A DNA stretch of 64,000 nucleotides from Anthoceros angustus. Lineage: Eukaryota > Streptophyta > Anthocerotopsida > Anthocerotales > Anthocerotaceae. The number at the start of each line of letters is the position of its first letter. Within the stretch, counting starts at the first letter, position 1. The DNA lies in contig MU008185.1 of the NCBI GenBank assembly GCA_010909165.1, forward strand, positions 496,001-560,000, read 5' to 3'. Shown here piece after piece: positions 27,123 to 38,480 of this stretch. The notes below the pieces were generated by a model, which searched no databases, was not told the origin of the DNA, and saw only the letters and a list, made by a program, of their open reading frames with translations. A program made the position numbers and the translations under genes.

Positions 27123-30066
27123 CTAGGCCTGCCTGGCGTCCGACAAAGGATCCCCAACTGGAAGCATCAGAGAGGAGGGATTTTCCACGTCATAAGCCGT
27201 CTGGCTCGATTCATCGTGCGGCCTATGCGCTTGCTCAGTGGCTGCAGACAAGGCAGCAGCTGCTGCTCGGGCGGCCTCCCTTCTGTGTCTCCAGTTCATG
27301 TACTCCAGAAAAAAGGCATTGACGCTCATCGCGATGCCAAACCCAGCAAATGATGCTAGTAAAATGGACAACACAGCTTCAACATGAATCTGGACAGGAA
27401 GGAATGGACACAAACACGAATATTTACGTTAGAGTTTCCTTCAGCAGTGCGATCACTGGTCTTAGAGGGTGTGAGCTGAAAGGAAACGATTTTCAGCTCG
27501 GCTACATCGTCATGTCACACAAATCCAAGCCGTACATACCAGTGAAAAAAACAAGTGCGCAAATAGAATCACCAGTACAAACTGAAAGGCTGCATACAGC
27601 CATACATATCTCTTGCTCACTGCACATCCAGCACATAATGGTGAGAATTCCACACCCAACACCAAAGGCTGGCATGCACTTTGATTATCCATCTAACACG
27701 TACATGTTAATGACATAATTGTTATTTATGTTTAGCATCGGATACGTGAATAGTCTTATTTTCTTGCTTGATCAACTTCCCCCAGAAGCCACTCAGATCA
27801 AAATCACACGTTCTTCTCATTTACCACTTCAGATATCAATCATGAGAGATTCGAAACAGCCATATCACATACAAAGCACCTGGACAGCACACAAAATGTT
27901 CATTGGTGATCTGCAGTCATGAGCCGGAAAAATACCAAGTCGGTTCAAACCTTACCAAGGGGTGACGCTGTTACTGGGCCCTTACCAAGAGTTGAGGCAG
28001 TGACAGAGGCCAGCAAGCCGAGCACACAAGCAAATGGCAGAGCAATCACTAGAGCGCTGGAACCCATGTCCATGACCTGTACCATTTCACAGACAAGAGA
28101 TGTGTTGAATGATTCCCAGCCACGATGCCAGCCTACCGAGAAAAGTATGTACTGCATCCCAGGACTATCATGACTGTCCTGTCACGCATGTAAAAGCGAC
28201 GACGGCTTTGAAATACGTACCAATAACTGCTCAAGGAAGCAAAAGTAAGCAAGCATGCTTATCATGACCAAAACAGGAACGTCTTGCCATACCCTGCAAT
28301 CCAGGATAAAACTGTAAACACCAAACGCCAGAAACAAAATCGTGGCCGGTCAGATAAGCAGGGAAATTGATCGCTAGAAACAACCTTCCACAACAACGAC
28401 TACTTTGAGCTTTACGATTGGAAGCCTACCTCCTTAAGTCCTCTTGTTGTGCACCTCTCCTGTTCCCATGTCGATCATGTCCCACTCTCATCAAAGTCAC
28501 AGGTAGATTTCGAACTACTTGGCCACACACCTCACACGTATGATTGCCCCTTATGCTGAACCACTTAATTGCACACTCTTCATGAGCAAGTGCAAGTTCT
28601 CCCTTGCAACTGCATTCCATCTTTAAGGTCTCGCCACCCTCAGCGAGCTCTACCATACATATCCTACATACAGCTTCACCTTCGGGAATTTCTTCACTCT
28701 TCTGCTCACCTGCTCAGAACCACCTGCATGAGTACGTAAGCAGTCCAAGCATAGACGTGCAACATGTGATAATGATTCCAGAGGCCAAATAGCAACTCTT
28801 TGTGAATCAACTTCGTGCACAAACATGTCAGGCTCAGGCTCACCCAATTATGTCATGCAAACAAACATATCACACCTGCCTCAACGTCTCCCGCAGCCTG
28901 AACAATATCGGGTGTTGTAGTGCCCTCCTCAGTCTCAAGATCAGCGGGTCGTTTAGCTGGTCTAATGAGCATAACACCTCCTTGAACCTCTACCTTTCTG
29001 AAGCTAGCAACCTCATTCAAAGGAACCGATTGAGATCTTGCTATGCTGCTCGTCTTCCTAAGTAACATCTGAGACAAACAAAGACGTACTCAGAAGGCCA
29101 CACAGCTAAGCTAAACAATTTGTGCGGCATAAGTGAAGCAAGAAAACGCGATGAGCACGCACGTCAGACGACATATCCTCAACCGAAGAATCCCCTTGCT
29201 TTGCCTGTGACGTAGAGGCATCATGTTCAGATAACAGAACACTCGGCAGAGGCATAGAGGATGTCCTTTTGGCTGAAAGAGGAATCCAATTCTTCGGCAT
29301 AGAAGGCACATTAGCACTTGGCGACTTCGAACCTGCTACAATATACAAAGGGGACTTCGGAGGTGTGACGGACGGAGACCGCCTGATTGGAAGCGCGTCC
29401 TGGAGAGAAGTCCTTGACCTTGGCCGGGGAAGAAGCCCCTTCGTGGACGACTTCCCATTCTTTGTCGATCCGGACGGTGGTGGCATGTTCACCCTAAATG
29501 TCTCCAGCTCCACGTCACGGCCGCCAAGCTCAGCAGCATTTGAGGTATGTCTGTTCCTCCCCCCTGGGTCATCACCCTGACTTATACTACAAGCGGGTTG
29601 CTCCTCAGCCTGCTCGCAATACATACAAACACCTGAATTCAAGCTCCATGAAACAGGGGACATCGGGCATTCAATCCTCAGAAGTGCAACGACAAGCAAA
29701 TCCAGCGAAGGAAGTCATTAATGCGTCAGTCCGGGAGTAACCAGACAGCAAATTGTTTTCACAGAAGATGAATCCCTCCAACCTCGAGGAAGCGAGACAG
29801 ACACCGAGGAGGCCAACCAAATTCCTGACCTCGCCCCGACACATTCAGACATGAAGCAGCACAAAACTGAGAAACTGATACACTGTCCTGCATACCCCGG
29901 AAAAGGACGTCTCCGCAGCCCCTGACTCGCGGGCGACACCGCCAACCCTGCCGTCCTCTCCGCGTTCATCCGAAGCCAAGACATGACTCTCCGTGCTAGC
30001 ATCCGGCACAACGACCGCGTCTGTCCCCTCACCTACCCCCACCACCCTGAGCTGCTCCGATGCCAT
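27123..30066 (-). CDS. RINGv (RING-CH) membrane E3 ubiquitin ligase
   Basis: A plant MARCH-like E3. Exons in order: 30066-29896, 29609-29163, 29068-28876, 28709-28430, 28293-28221, 28076-27986, 27619-27540, 27389-27123; 533 aa with closed phase. An N-terminal Ser/Pro-rich region is followed by the RING-CH finger ([46 protein letters not shown]; from about residue 285), which has the C4HC3 ligands. NLPVTLMRV, the family's usual linker, comes next, then four hydrophobic segments ([78 protein letters not shown]). Ubiquitination at an endomembrane is inferred from the family. The second exon could start 33 bp later at another in-phase AG; I chose the AG with the better T-rich tract. Confidence 0.9.
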
Positions 30067-31735
30067 ACTGTCCCAGCTCCCAAACCTACCGGCAGCATCA
30101 GTAAGGTTCCCTCAGTCCTGCTCGGCTGAATCCCCAAAACCCGACACTCGAAACGGCGACCCGGGCAGCCTGAGCCCCATGGCCAAGGCTGCGGCTGAAA
30201 CTCCACCTGCACCTTCCTTCAGGCAGTGGATTCCTGAGGGCCAGTCCAGGCGCGCACACGCAGAGATGCCGAATTGACGAGACCGTCTATCCTGCCAGCC
30301 GCCTGCGCAGGTGGCCGAGCTACGGCGGGCGAGGTGGAGGTGGCGACAGGCGTCTCGGTTTGGCCACGCTCCTCGCTATCCGCAGCTTGTCTCTTGTTAC
30401 TGCACCATGCTGTCCTCGCTGTGAATTTTTTTTATCGCTCTCACTTCCGAGCTGGAAACTGGGAGTTCCTGCTTCGGAATTGCTGGCCAATTCCTTCGTC
30501 GAATGCCGGCTGCCAAACCCATGTTTGCCCACGACAAGTGGCTGCGCAGCCTCGGTCTGGCTACGTGTCCGCCTCGTGCGACACCTCCTTCGCCTTCTCT
30601 GCGTCCCGGTTCCCCCAACTTCAACGCACCAGCCGCGGCGTGCTCGTCAGCCATGATAAGTATCGCATGCCCGATTCTGAAACGCGCATCCACTATGGCG
30701 GTCTGGAAAAAAAGTTGTTCTTTCCTGCAATCTTCCCAGATACTAAGTATGACGATACATACAAAATATGTACAAAATATAACCAATGCGTTCAAAGTAC
30801 ATTTTGCATACTTGTCTACCAGGCAGTTGTCAACACTACAATATCCGGCAGTCCTGCTTGTCCATCTCGGAGCGCAGCTGCCTACTTCTTTGTTATGCAC
30901 AAGTGCTTGCAACACAGGCCTGCAGAAGGCAAGCAAGAGCAGCTTGGCTGGCCTATTAGGCCTTCTGCTCCATTGTGCATGCACAACAAGCGCCTCGTGT
31001 CCGAGCCCTTTGCTGTGCATACCCAGCAATTAGGGCGGTCCAAGTCACCACGTTCTTTGTAGCCAAGCTGTCGAACACCTCGCGTGCATGTTCCAGTTTG
31101 CCACATTTTGCAAACATGGTCTATCAGGCAGTCGCCCAGCACTACAATATCTAGCAGTCCTATTTCGACAATCTGCGATGGGGCATGGAGATCTGCAGAT
31201 GGGGCGCATGGAGATGGGATATTGATCGGTATGGAGAAGGGGCGAATGGAGAAGGGACATAGATCGGAAGGGGGAGGTGGATAGACCGTCCCTATTATCC
31301 ATATGAAATTATTCAGAGGCCACCATCCTCATAACGGGGATTTTAGCGACGGTACTGTGTGCGTCTCGGGGCTGGTGTAGCAGTAACTGTTGCTCACGGG
31401 GTGAGACATACCCATCCCTTATACTAATGCCTGCAAGTTGCACCCAAGTAGGCTAGGCAGGCCGCGTAGCAAGTTGTATAAGAACCAAGCCCATTCCTGT
31501 GGACCATCATATGTTCTTTTTATAAGTTCCACTTTCCAAATCAAAATCAAAGATGGATACTTGAACTTCGATTCACCTGCAACTGATGATATCCCTCATG
31601 TGTGTCGTCACTTGTAGACTTTACTATAATCGTCCTACTAAAAAATTCAAGAAATTGGAAACCGTCTACGGTTGTGCTGGTCACCGGGATGAGGAGCACA
31701 ACTGTGTGAGCCAGAAGAGAAGGGGTTGGAAGAAA
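30067..31735. other. RINGv promoter, PPR fragment, and acidic-gene 3' flank
   Basis: Apart from the PPR-derived fragment described separately, no gene is supported. The left part should be the RINGv promoter and leader. A 262-codon plus-strand frame at 30274 runs antisense through the PPR fragment and has no domain of its own. Confidence 0.5.
30780..31145 (-). pseudogene. PPR gene fragment, frameshifted
   Basis: On the minus strand, PPR sequence can be read in pieces: [20 protein letters not shown] then [15 protein letters not shown] near 31140-31020, [12 protein letters not shown] in a shifted frame just after, ACLLQACV near 30905, and NCLVDKYAKC near 30830-30800. These follow the order of a P-L-S triplet. 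A marker word, AGGCAGT...CACTACAATAT (plus strand), recurs at 30821 and 31126, about 305 bp apart, the expected triplet spacing. There is no start codon and there are several frameshifts, so it is a remnant, related to but diverged from the intact PPR gene at 13.8-16.6 kb. Confidence 0.8.
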
Positions 31736-34700
31736 TTAGTGGTAGTTGTCGCAGACGGTTGAGATGGAGTACTTGTTTGCTCCTGTCATAAGGCAGATGT
31801 TCACGTGGTCAGAATCCTGCAAACCGCACAGATCAAAATTGGAAGCAGTAAAGCGATGTGCGCGAGGCATCTCACCTGATAGTAGCTTTGCAGCGACTGA
31901 GTAGATACTGGGACTTCTATGTCAGAGGCAGATGGAGGTGGACGCTCTCCGTTTACAGTCGTTCCACGACCTGACACACCTGTCGGCAAGTAGTCACGGC
32001 TCGTTTGTGCTACAAGAGCCGGTATGCTTTCCACCACGGTGACTTCATAGTCTCCAAATTTGGTGCCTGCTCCTGAATAAAATTCGTCCACCTTTCTCAG
32101 CTCCTTTTCCTCATCAATCGTTCCTTTTGGCAGTTGGCCAACGCTGGCGAAGAGGCTTGTAACGGGAACGCGGTCAGGAGCAGACTGGTCAGGATCTGCC
32201 TCCAAGACGGATGGTGCACTGTCAACTAAAAGCTTGTTGGCTGCCTCCGGATCCGGGTCTTGAGCATCCCCTACAGTCTCATCTCCGAGGACTTCGGATT
32301 GTAGATCAGGAGCTGAATATATTGTGTGGGGACCACCGGCTGTGACAGTATTCTGGTCTTCGAGCTTTGGCGAGCCTTCAGCACCAACAACTGGCTGCAG
32401 ATCAGGTTCCGCAGGCGTTTCTGGTACTTCAGCTTCCACCTCTTCCCCGCAGAGCTCCACTTCTGAATCCAAGACTGATCCTCCTACTGTTTCATCCTGT
32501 GTACTGATACTGATGTCCCTTGAGACAACTGGGCTTCGCTCGGCCACACTGGGGCTTTGGCCATCTGTGAGGACAGCCTCGGTTGCCGGCAAATCTTCAA
32601 ACTCCACCCCTCCCTCCCCGATGGGAGTCACGTTTTGGTCATCCTGGTGTGCGCCGTCGTGAGCCCCTCCAGTTGACACTGAACTTAGGCCACCATCCTG
32701 TCCACCGTCTTCTGTTTCGCCCTTCGCAGCACTGGAGTCAGAAGCAGATGGATCTTGTTCTTCTCCATCATACTCTACTTGCTCAACAGCCCCATCCGAC
32801 CTGCTTACTGGAATTGGTGTTTCTTCAAGGGTGCCAACACTCGCATCGTTTTCAACACTCGGGTCTTCCTTGGTCTCACCAAAGGCTACTTCCAGAACAG
32901 GCTCTTCCGTAACAGTCTGAGGTGGCTCAGGACTACTGCCGCCGGAAAGGACAGCAAGTTCCCGAGTTGCTGGTTCACCGTCTGCAGCACTTGCCTCAGA
33001 AGCAGATGCATCTTGTAGTTCATTATCTTGCTCTACCTCCTCAGGAGTCTCATCCAACCTGCTTTCGGTGATTGGTGATTCTTCTACAGTTCCCACCCTT
33101 ACATCCGATTCTTCAGCAGTCTCCTCCCTAATATCCACAGGCAACGTTTCGAGCTCCTTCGGGACAGTCTCAGGACTGCTGTCGGAAAGGACACCACGAT
33201 CCTGAAGTGCTGGTTCACCCTCCGCAACACTGGCCTCAGAAATAGATGCATCTTGAGCTTCTTTTTCTTGCTCCAACTTCTCGGAAGTCGCATCCGACCT
33301 GATTTCGGTGACTGGTGGTTCTTCGAGGGTTCTCAAGCTGGCATCAGTTTCTCCGGTAGTCTCTTCCTTGGTCTCCTCAGATGACGTTTGAGGCTCCTCC
33401 GGGACAGTCGCAGGACTACTGCTAGAGAGGACAGCACGATCCTGAAGTGCTGGTTCACCGTCTGCAGCACTGGCCTCAGAAACAGATGCATCTTGAACCT
33501 CATTCTCTTGCTCTAACTCCTCGGAAGTTTCATCCAACCTGCTCTCGGGGATTGGTGAGTCTTCAGCAGTTCGCACGTTCGATTCAGTTTCTTCTGAAGT
33601 CTCTTCCCTGATCTCATCAGACGACGTTTGAGGCTCCTCAGCAACAATCTCAAGACTACTATCAGAAAGGACAGCAGGATCCTGAAGTGCTGGTTCACCG
33701 TCTTCAACACTGGCCTCAGGAGCAGGAGCATCTTGAAGTTCATGTTGCTGCTCAAAGTTGTTTGAAGCCTCATCTAACCTGCTTTCGCGGATTGGCGATA
33801 CTTCGAGAGTTTCAACGCTTGAATCCAATTCTTCAGTTGACTCTTCCTTAAGCTTGGTGTCCACAGACAACGTTTCAGGCTCCTCCGGGACAGTCTCAGG
33901 ACTGCTGTCAAAAAGGATTTCACGATCCTGAACTGCTGGTTCACCCTCCGCAACACTGGCCTCAGAAGTAGGTGCATCTTGAACTTCGTTTTGTTGCTCC
34001 AACTTGTCGGAAGCTTCATCCAAACTGCTTTCGGGAGTTGGTGATTCTTCAACAGATCTCGCGCTTGAATCAGCTTCTCCTGAGGTCTCTTCCTTGGTGT
34101 CATCAGACGGCGTCTGAGGTTCCTCCGGGACAGTCTCAGGACTACTGTCAGAAAGAGCAGCAGGGTCCTCAAGGGCTGGTGCACCCTCTGCAACACTGGC
34201 CTCAGAAGCAGGTGCATCTTGAACTTCATTTCGTTGTTCTGAATTCCCGGAAGCCTCATCCAGCCCCAGCCCGCTTTCGGGGATTGGTGTCTCGTCGAGG
34301 GTTCCCACGCTTAAATCAACTTCTCCTATACTCTCTTCCTTGGTCTCTTCAGACGACGCTTCAGTCTCCCCCGAGACGGTCTCAGGACTACTGTCAGAAC
34401 CGACGGCAAGATCCTGAATTGCTGGTTCAACCTCTGCAGTACTGGCCTCAGAAGCAGATACATCTTGGACTTCATCCTGTTGCTCTAACGTCGCGGAAGC
34501 CTCATCCAACCCAGTTTTGGGAAGTTCTGGTGATTCTTCGAAAGCGTCCACGTTTACATCAGTTTCCCCCGTAGTCTCTTCCTTGGTCTCATAAGACGAC
34601 GCTTCAGGCTCCTCGGGGACAGCCTCAGGACTACTGCCGGCAAGGTCAGCAGGATCCTGAATTGCTGGTTCACCCTCTGCAACGCTGCTCCCGCCCTCGA

Positions 34701-35258
34701 ACTCCTCAGAAGGAGATGTAGCCACAGGTTCCTCGACACTGTAGTCCTTAGGGGAATTGCTCTCACCAACAGCAGCTTCATCCTGCACCTGTTCGTGTTC
34801 AGCCTCTGTACCACTGGCCTGCTCAGAAGTAATAGCAAGCTCTTCCAGATTTCCTTCGACAGGGGGACTGGTTTCAGATTCAAAAACTGCCTCTCCTCCA
34901 GCCGTCACCTCCTCAGTAACAATGTCAGCCTCGGTAACAATGTCAGCCTCGGTAACAATGTCAGCCTCAGTAACAATGTCAGCCTCAGTAACAATGTCAG
35001 CAGTTTCCTCCGGAACGCCTTCTTCAACTGGAGCGCTGTCCTGGGATGGGCTTTCTTCCTCCAACTGATCAGGTCTAGAGTGAGCCGCATCTTCAGTCTG
35101 AGAAATTTCTGCACTCTCATCCTGCGAAAACTAGAGCAAACCAGTCACCTCACAGCCGATCCCTACACGAGAAACCAAAATCCGGCGACACGGAGAGCTT
35201 GCAAGTGAGAGCGCGCACAAACCTCCAGCACCACGCTGTCGTCCCCCTCGTCGGCCAT
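31736..35258 (-). CDS. Large acidic tandem-repeat protein, function unknown
   Basis: I do not recognise the family. The model is three exons: 35258-35223 (MADEGDDSVVLE), 35121-31876, and 31816-31736, giving 1120 aa with phase 0 at both junctions. The true start is the ATG in the small first exon; the long exon has no suitable ATG at its 5' end. The protein is extremely rich in Glu, Ser, Asp and Ala. It starts with five copies of DIVTEA, followed by about eight repeats of roughly 80 residues built around EASVAEGEPA.QD, SDSSPETVPEEP, EETKEET and LDEAS..LEQ. Only the C-terminal ~130 residues are non-repetitive (KVDEFYSGAGTKFGDYEVTV) and end in a Cys/His-containing tail, LMTGANKYSISTVCDNYH, from the last exon. 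No signal peptide or membrane segment survives once the last intron is removed. It is probably disordered; a scaffold or chaperone-like role would be a guess. Confidence 0.75.
32690..34700 (-). repeat. ~243-bp coding tandem repeats in the acidic protein gene
   Basis: The plus-strand word ACAGTCTCAGGACTACTGTC and close variants recur near 32920, 33170, 33412, 33652, 33898, 34136, 34384 and 34627, at spacings of about 238-250 bp. Spacing changes by whole codons and the frame stays open. Units are diverged but clearly homologous. Confidence 0.9.
34916..35001 (-). repeat. 18-bp coding tandem repeat, five copies
   Basis: GTAACAATGTCAGCCTC(G/A) is repeated five times almost without change and encodes DIVTEA on the minus strand. 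The near identity of the units indicates recent slippage or unequal exchange. Confidence 0.95.
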
Positions 35259-36966
35259 GCCCGCAGGATTATCTCTGTTCAAATTCAAGGGCCTGGGACT
35301 GTTACCAGGACTACCGTACACCCTACACCACAGCAAACTCCAAACAGTTCATTCCCGCTTCTCCCCGCAGATGCACAATCACAAAATGCTCGCTGATGGT
35401 CCCCTCAAACCCAGAACCCCGAACAAACCTCCATACCTTGGCACCACTTCAATATCCTGATACAACTTGATCCTGAGCAGAGTAACAAGCTGCTGGTTCT
35501 GCAGGTCCAGACATCCCTCAGTCCCAGGCCCAAACCCCGCGTCACCACACGAACCTCACTCCGCTCGGCTCCGCCCCCTGCCTGCCCTCCGATCTAACAC
35601 TCCCAGCTCCAGTAATCAAGCAGCCCGATCCGGCAGCAACATCCGAGAAGCAGAGAAGGTGGCCGCACCTGGAGCCCGTGTGTGTTGATCCCGAACTGGC
35701 GGCAGAGCTGGAGCAACTCCCTCCGAGGTTTATACTGCAGATTGTCGTGCATATTCTCCGGCTAAGAGCGGGAGAAGTAGGGGCCGTTTACGGGGCCTTC
35801 AAAAGAGCTCCGTTCACCATCAGCAGAAAATTACTTCGCACAGCCAGGATAGGATGAGGCAGCAAATCGCTGGCAGGGCTGGAAGAGCCGGGAACGCGTG
35901 CTAAATAAGGCCAGTCCGTGGTAATCCCGCTCTATCCACAGAGATTACATGACGCTGTTTTGCTGTTGCTTCAGCCGGTGCTGCAATGCTGCAACAAGAG
36001 CAGGCGATCCAGCGCTGGAGCTCCCTGTTCATCCATTCCAACTTCGCACAGACGGAGCTTAAAAAAATGAGCTCCACAGCTGGCCATGGAGCCGCACCTG
36101 GCGCCTGGCGCAAATCTTTGTCCCGAGGCGAGCCCGCTCACCGTCACTCTGGGCAAAGCGGCCTGCCGCGACTCGGCACGTGGCGCACTCTACGACTCGC
36201 TTTCACTCGCGCTCATGGCGATACTTGCGACATACGGCTGGGCCTCGGTATCGCCACCTGGCCCGCACTGCCGTCATGTGCATCTGGGACCCCCAGGGGT
36301 CCCAGCCGCGCGCGCTTCCACCACGGCTTTTGGTGGAAGTCTGGAGACCGAACGTGAACTTCCCGCCACACCGGCCAGAATGAAATCCCTCAAAGGTTAT
36401 GTTACATCATTTGTTTGGAATACAGAGCTGCTGTAAAGTACACAGACGAAATGGCGTTGCGACACATTTCTTGGGTGTAGATATTGAGCAAATAGAAGGG
36501 AGGCAGTCGAACCGCCATCGTCGACCAACAAGACGGCCTACAGGCTACCTACCACTTCAACTGCTACAGCCCTACAGCAGAGGAGGAGAACTGGCGGTGG
36601 CCGGTCGCTTATATGTCCGGCAGCTTGACTTGGGCAGCGGCGATCAAAAACGACGGGCTTCCCGAGCCAGTTGCAGACTTCCTGCAAACCAATGACGAAT
36701 GGCGGCTTCAGTATATAGAGATATCCACACCCGAGACGTCAGTTCACAACACGGCCACGCCACATTTGCTGAAAGCGAGAAGCATGCTAACCGGCGCTTA
36801 ATCTTCCCACCAGTGCCCCAGGAATCAAAGACAGATATCTGTTGCTGATTACTGCGGATCTGCGTAACCGAACACATGGCGTACATTAAGACAACAGGAC
36901 AGTTACACAAGACTGACTCATACACGGTTTCCACACGGAACAACAGCACGACTAGTTTGATTTCAC
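35259..36966. other. Promoter of the acidic-protein gene and TBP 3' flank
   Basis: No gene is supported over these 1.7 kb. Both neighbours are transcribed leftward: the right side carries the TBP 3' UTR and the left side the promoter and leader of the acidic protein gene. Short frames on both strands have no domains, and I see no notable repeats. Confidence 0.5.
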
Positions 36967-38397
36967 TCACCACTGCTGAGAGTTCTTGCTGTACTCTGAC
37001 AACACAGGATAAATGTTCTCGAAGGCCTGGTAGATCTCCTCCCTCACCTGCACAGACAGGTAATTCTCATAATCCTTCGAGCAACCAGTCCAAGGATTCA
37101 TGTCGACAGCAGCAAAGAGAGCCCCCACCTTGGCGCCCGTTAGGACAATCTTCCCCGACACGAATATCAGCAGAACTATCTTCGGCTGCTTCATCCGGTA
37201 GATCAAACCAGGGAACAGCTCCGGCTCATACTGCACAAGACGATTCTCTTGGATCAGCGTCAGCGTTGCAAGGGGATGGAAAGGGATAACATACCTGACT
37301 ACAAAACATGTTGAGAAGACCAAAAACGATTCGTCAGGGGGGGCTTACTGAAGAAAAGTGGCCATGGGCGTAAGCAAGGCCTTCAAGCCTGATGGGGAAC
37401 TTCACATCGCAACTACCAACAATATTCTGGATCTTAAAATCCTGCAGCCAGATGTTGCACCAGTTCAGATGAGAATTGCAGTAAAGACACATGACGGGAG
37501 GCTGGCAAGAAACATGTGCATAAAAAGTCACGCAAAGGGAGGTAAGGGCTCCTTACCTTGAACTGTGCGGGGAAACCAAGCTTCTGGATGATTCTAGCGT
37601 ACTGAACTCCATATGTACAATGCAGATATTAGATGCGCCCGTGAAAGCACATCATAGGAACTAATTCTGGACAAGGCACAGACTAGGCAAGCCCGTAGCC
37701 TCATCCAGGTTCATTTAACCTTGTCACCCTATCTCTTAAACACAGCAACACACCTTTCTAGCTGCCAGCTTTGACTGCTGTTCGCTCTTTGCACCGGTGC
37801 AAACCTGCTCATATTCGACCGGTCAGCGCTACCTGACCACAGTCCATCCGGACAGGCAACCACAGCATCTGTGGAAGCAAGAACACCTCACCATCTTTCC
37901 AGATGCAAATATCAGGGCGGTAGTCTTCGGCTCCCTTATTCTCATGATGACAGCAGCAAAACGCTGTTTCCAGACGACAGAGCTGGAGTCAGATACCCAC
38001 ATCACAAGAACCAAACTCCGCGGGCCCGCTACGAGCAGTCCAACCACAGGATCTATCTTCCTTGTCAAGGAAGTCCGAAACCCTAGCCACACACCACAAC
38101 TACTGCTGCACCTTGGGGTTGTATTCCGCGTTCCGAGCATGTAGAGCTATCGTTTTCAAATCCAGTTTGGTATCCATGTTCACCGTAGATACTATGTTCC
38201 TGCTCAGCAGACACCACAGATCATGAGCCACAAGCTGTGGCTATGCCGAACTCAAAATCCACACCCGAAAGCACGACATAGCCAAAACGGGGAGACAGAA
38301 AGGCGTGCGGCATGCATTACTGCAGAGTGGGAACGATTCCGGAGGGGTGCTTTTCAAGATCCACAGGTTGGTTTGAGTCAGAGGCCTGATCCGCCAT
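36967..38397 (-). CDS. TBP: TATA-box-binding protein TBP
   Basis: The general transcription factor that nucleates TFIID, SL1 and TFIIIB at promoters. Exons in order: 38397-38321, 38199-38112, 37963-37892, 37804-37754, 37601-37557, 37441-37349, 37230-37129, 37047-36967; 202 aa, the normal plant TBP length. A short N-terminus ([20 protein letters not shown]) precedes the two saddle repeats: [79 protein letters not shown], then [40 protein letters not shown] and [19 protein letters not shown]. The DNA-intercalating Phe residues of both repeats are present. The tail [10 protein letters not shown] departs from the more usual SEFRK.QQ. Nuclear; intact. Confidence 0.97.
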
Positions 38398-38470
38398 TGC
38401 TTCTTCCGCTACGGCGGACAAGAACTTGCTGAAATGAGACCCTAGTTTTATAGCCTTCGTTGCCCCGTGC

Positions 38471-38480
38471 CCTTTATATA
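38471..38480 (-). promoter_or_regulatory. TATA box of the TBP gene
   Basis: TATATAAAGG on the minus strand is an excellent match to the plant TATA consensus and lies about 75 bp upstream of the TBP start codon, leaving room for a leader of about 40 nt. Two CCCTAG (telo-box-like) words, in GACCCTAGTTTT near 38440 and GAACCCTAGTTT near 38490, flank it; such motifs are common in plant housekeeping promoters. Confidence 0.75.

Noticed and set aside
30274..31062. 262-codon plus-strand ORF
   Set aside because: It runs antisense through the PPR fragment and has no recognisable domain.
33972..34574. 200-codon plus-strand ORF inside the acidic gene
   Set aside because: Repeat-derived antisense frame; the minus-strand frame is open over 3.2 kb and has splice sites at both ends.
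32690..35001. Regular repeats resembling an array such as CRISPR
   Set aside because: The repeats are coding, in frame and diverged, without unique spacers, in a plant nuclear gene.
35064..35066. Start of the acidic protein at MEEESPSQ
   Set aside because: The codon is TTG. The frame continues upstream to a splice acceptor at 35122 and joins a small ATG exon at 35258.
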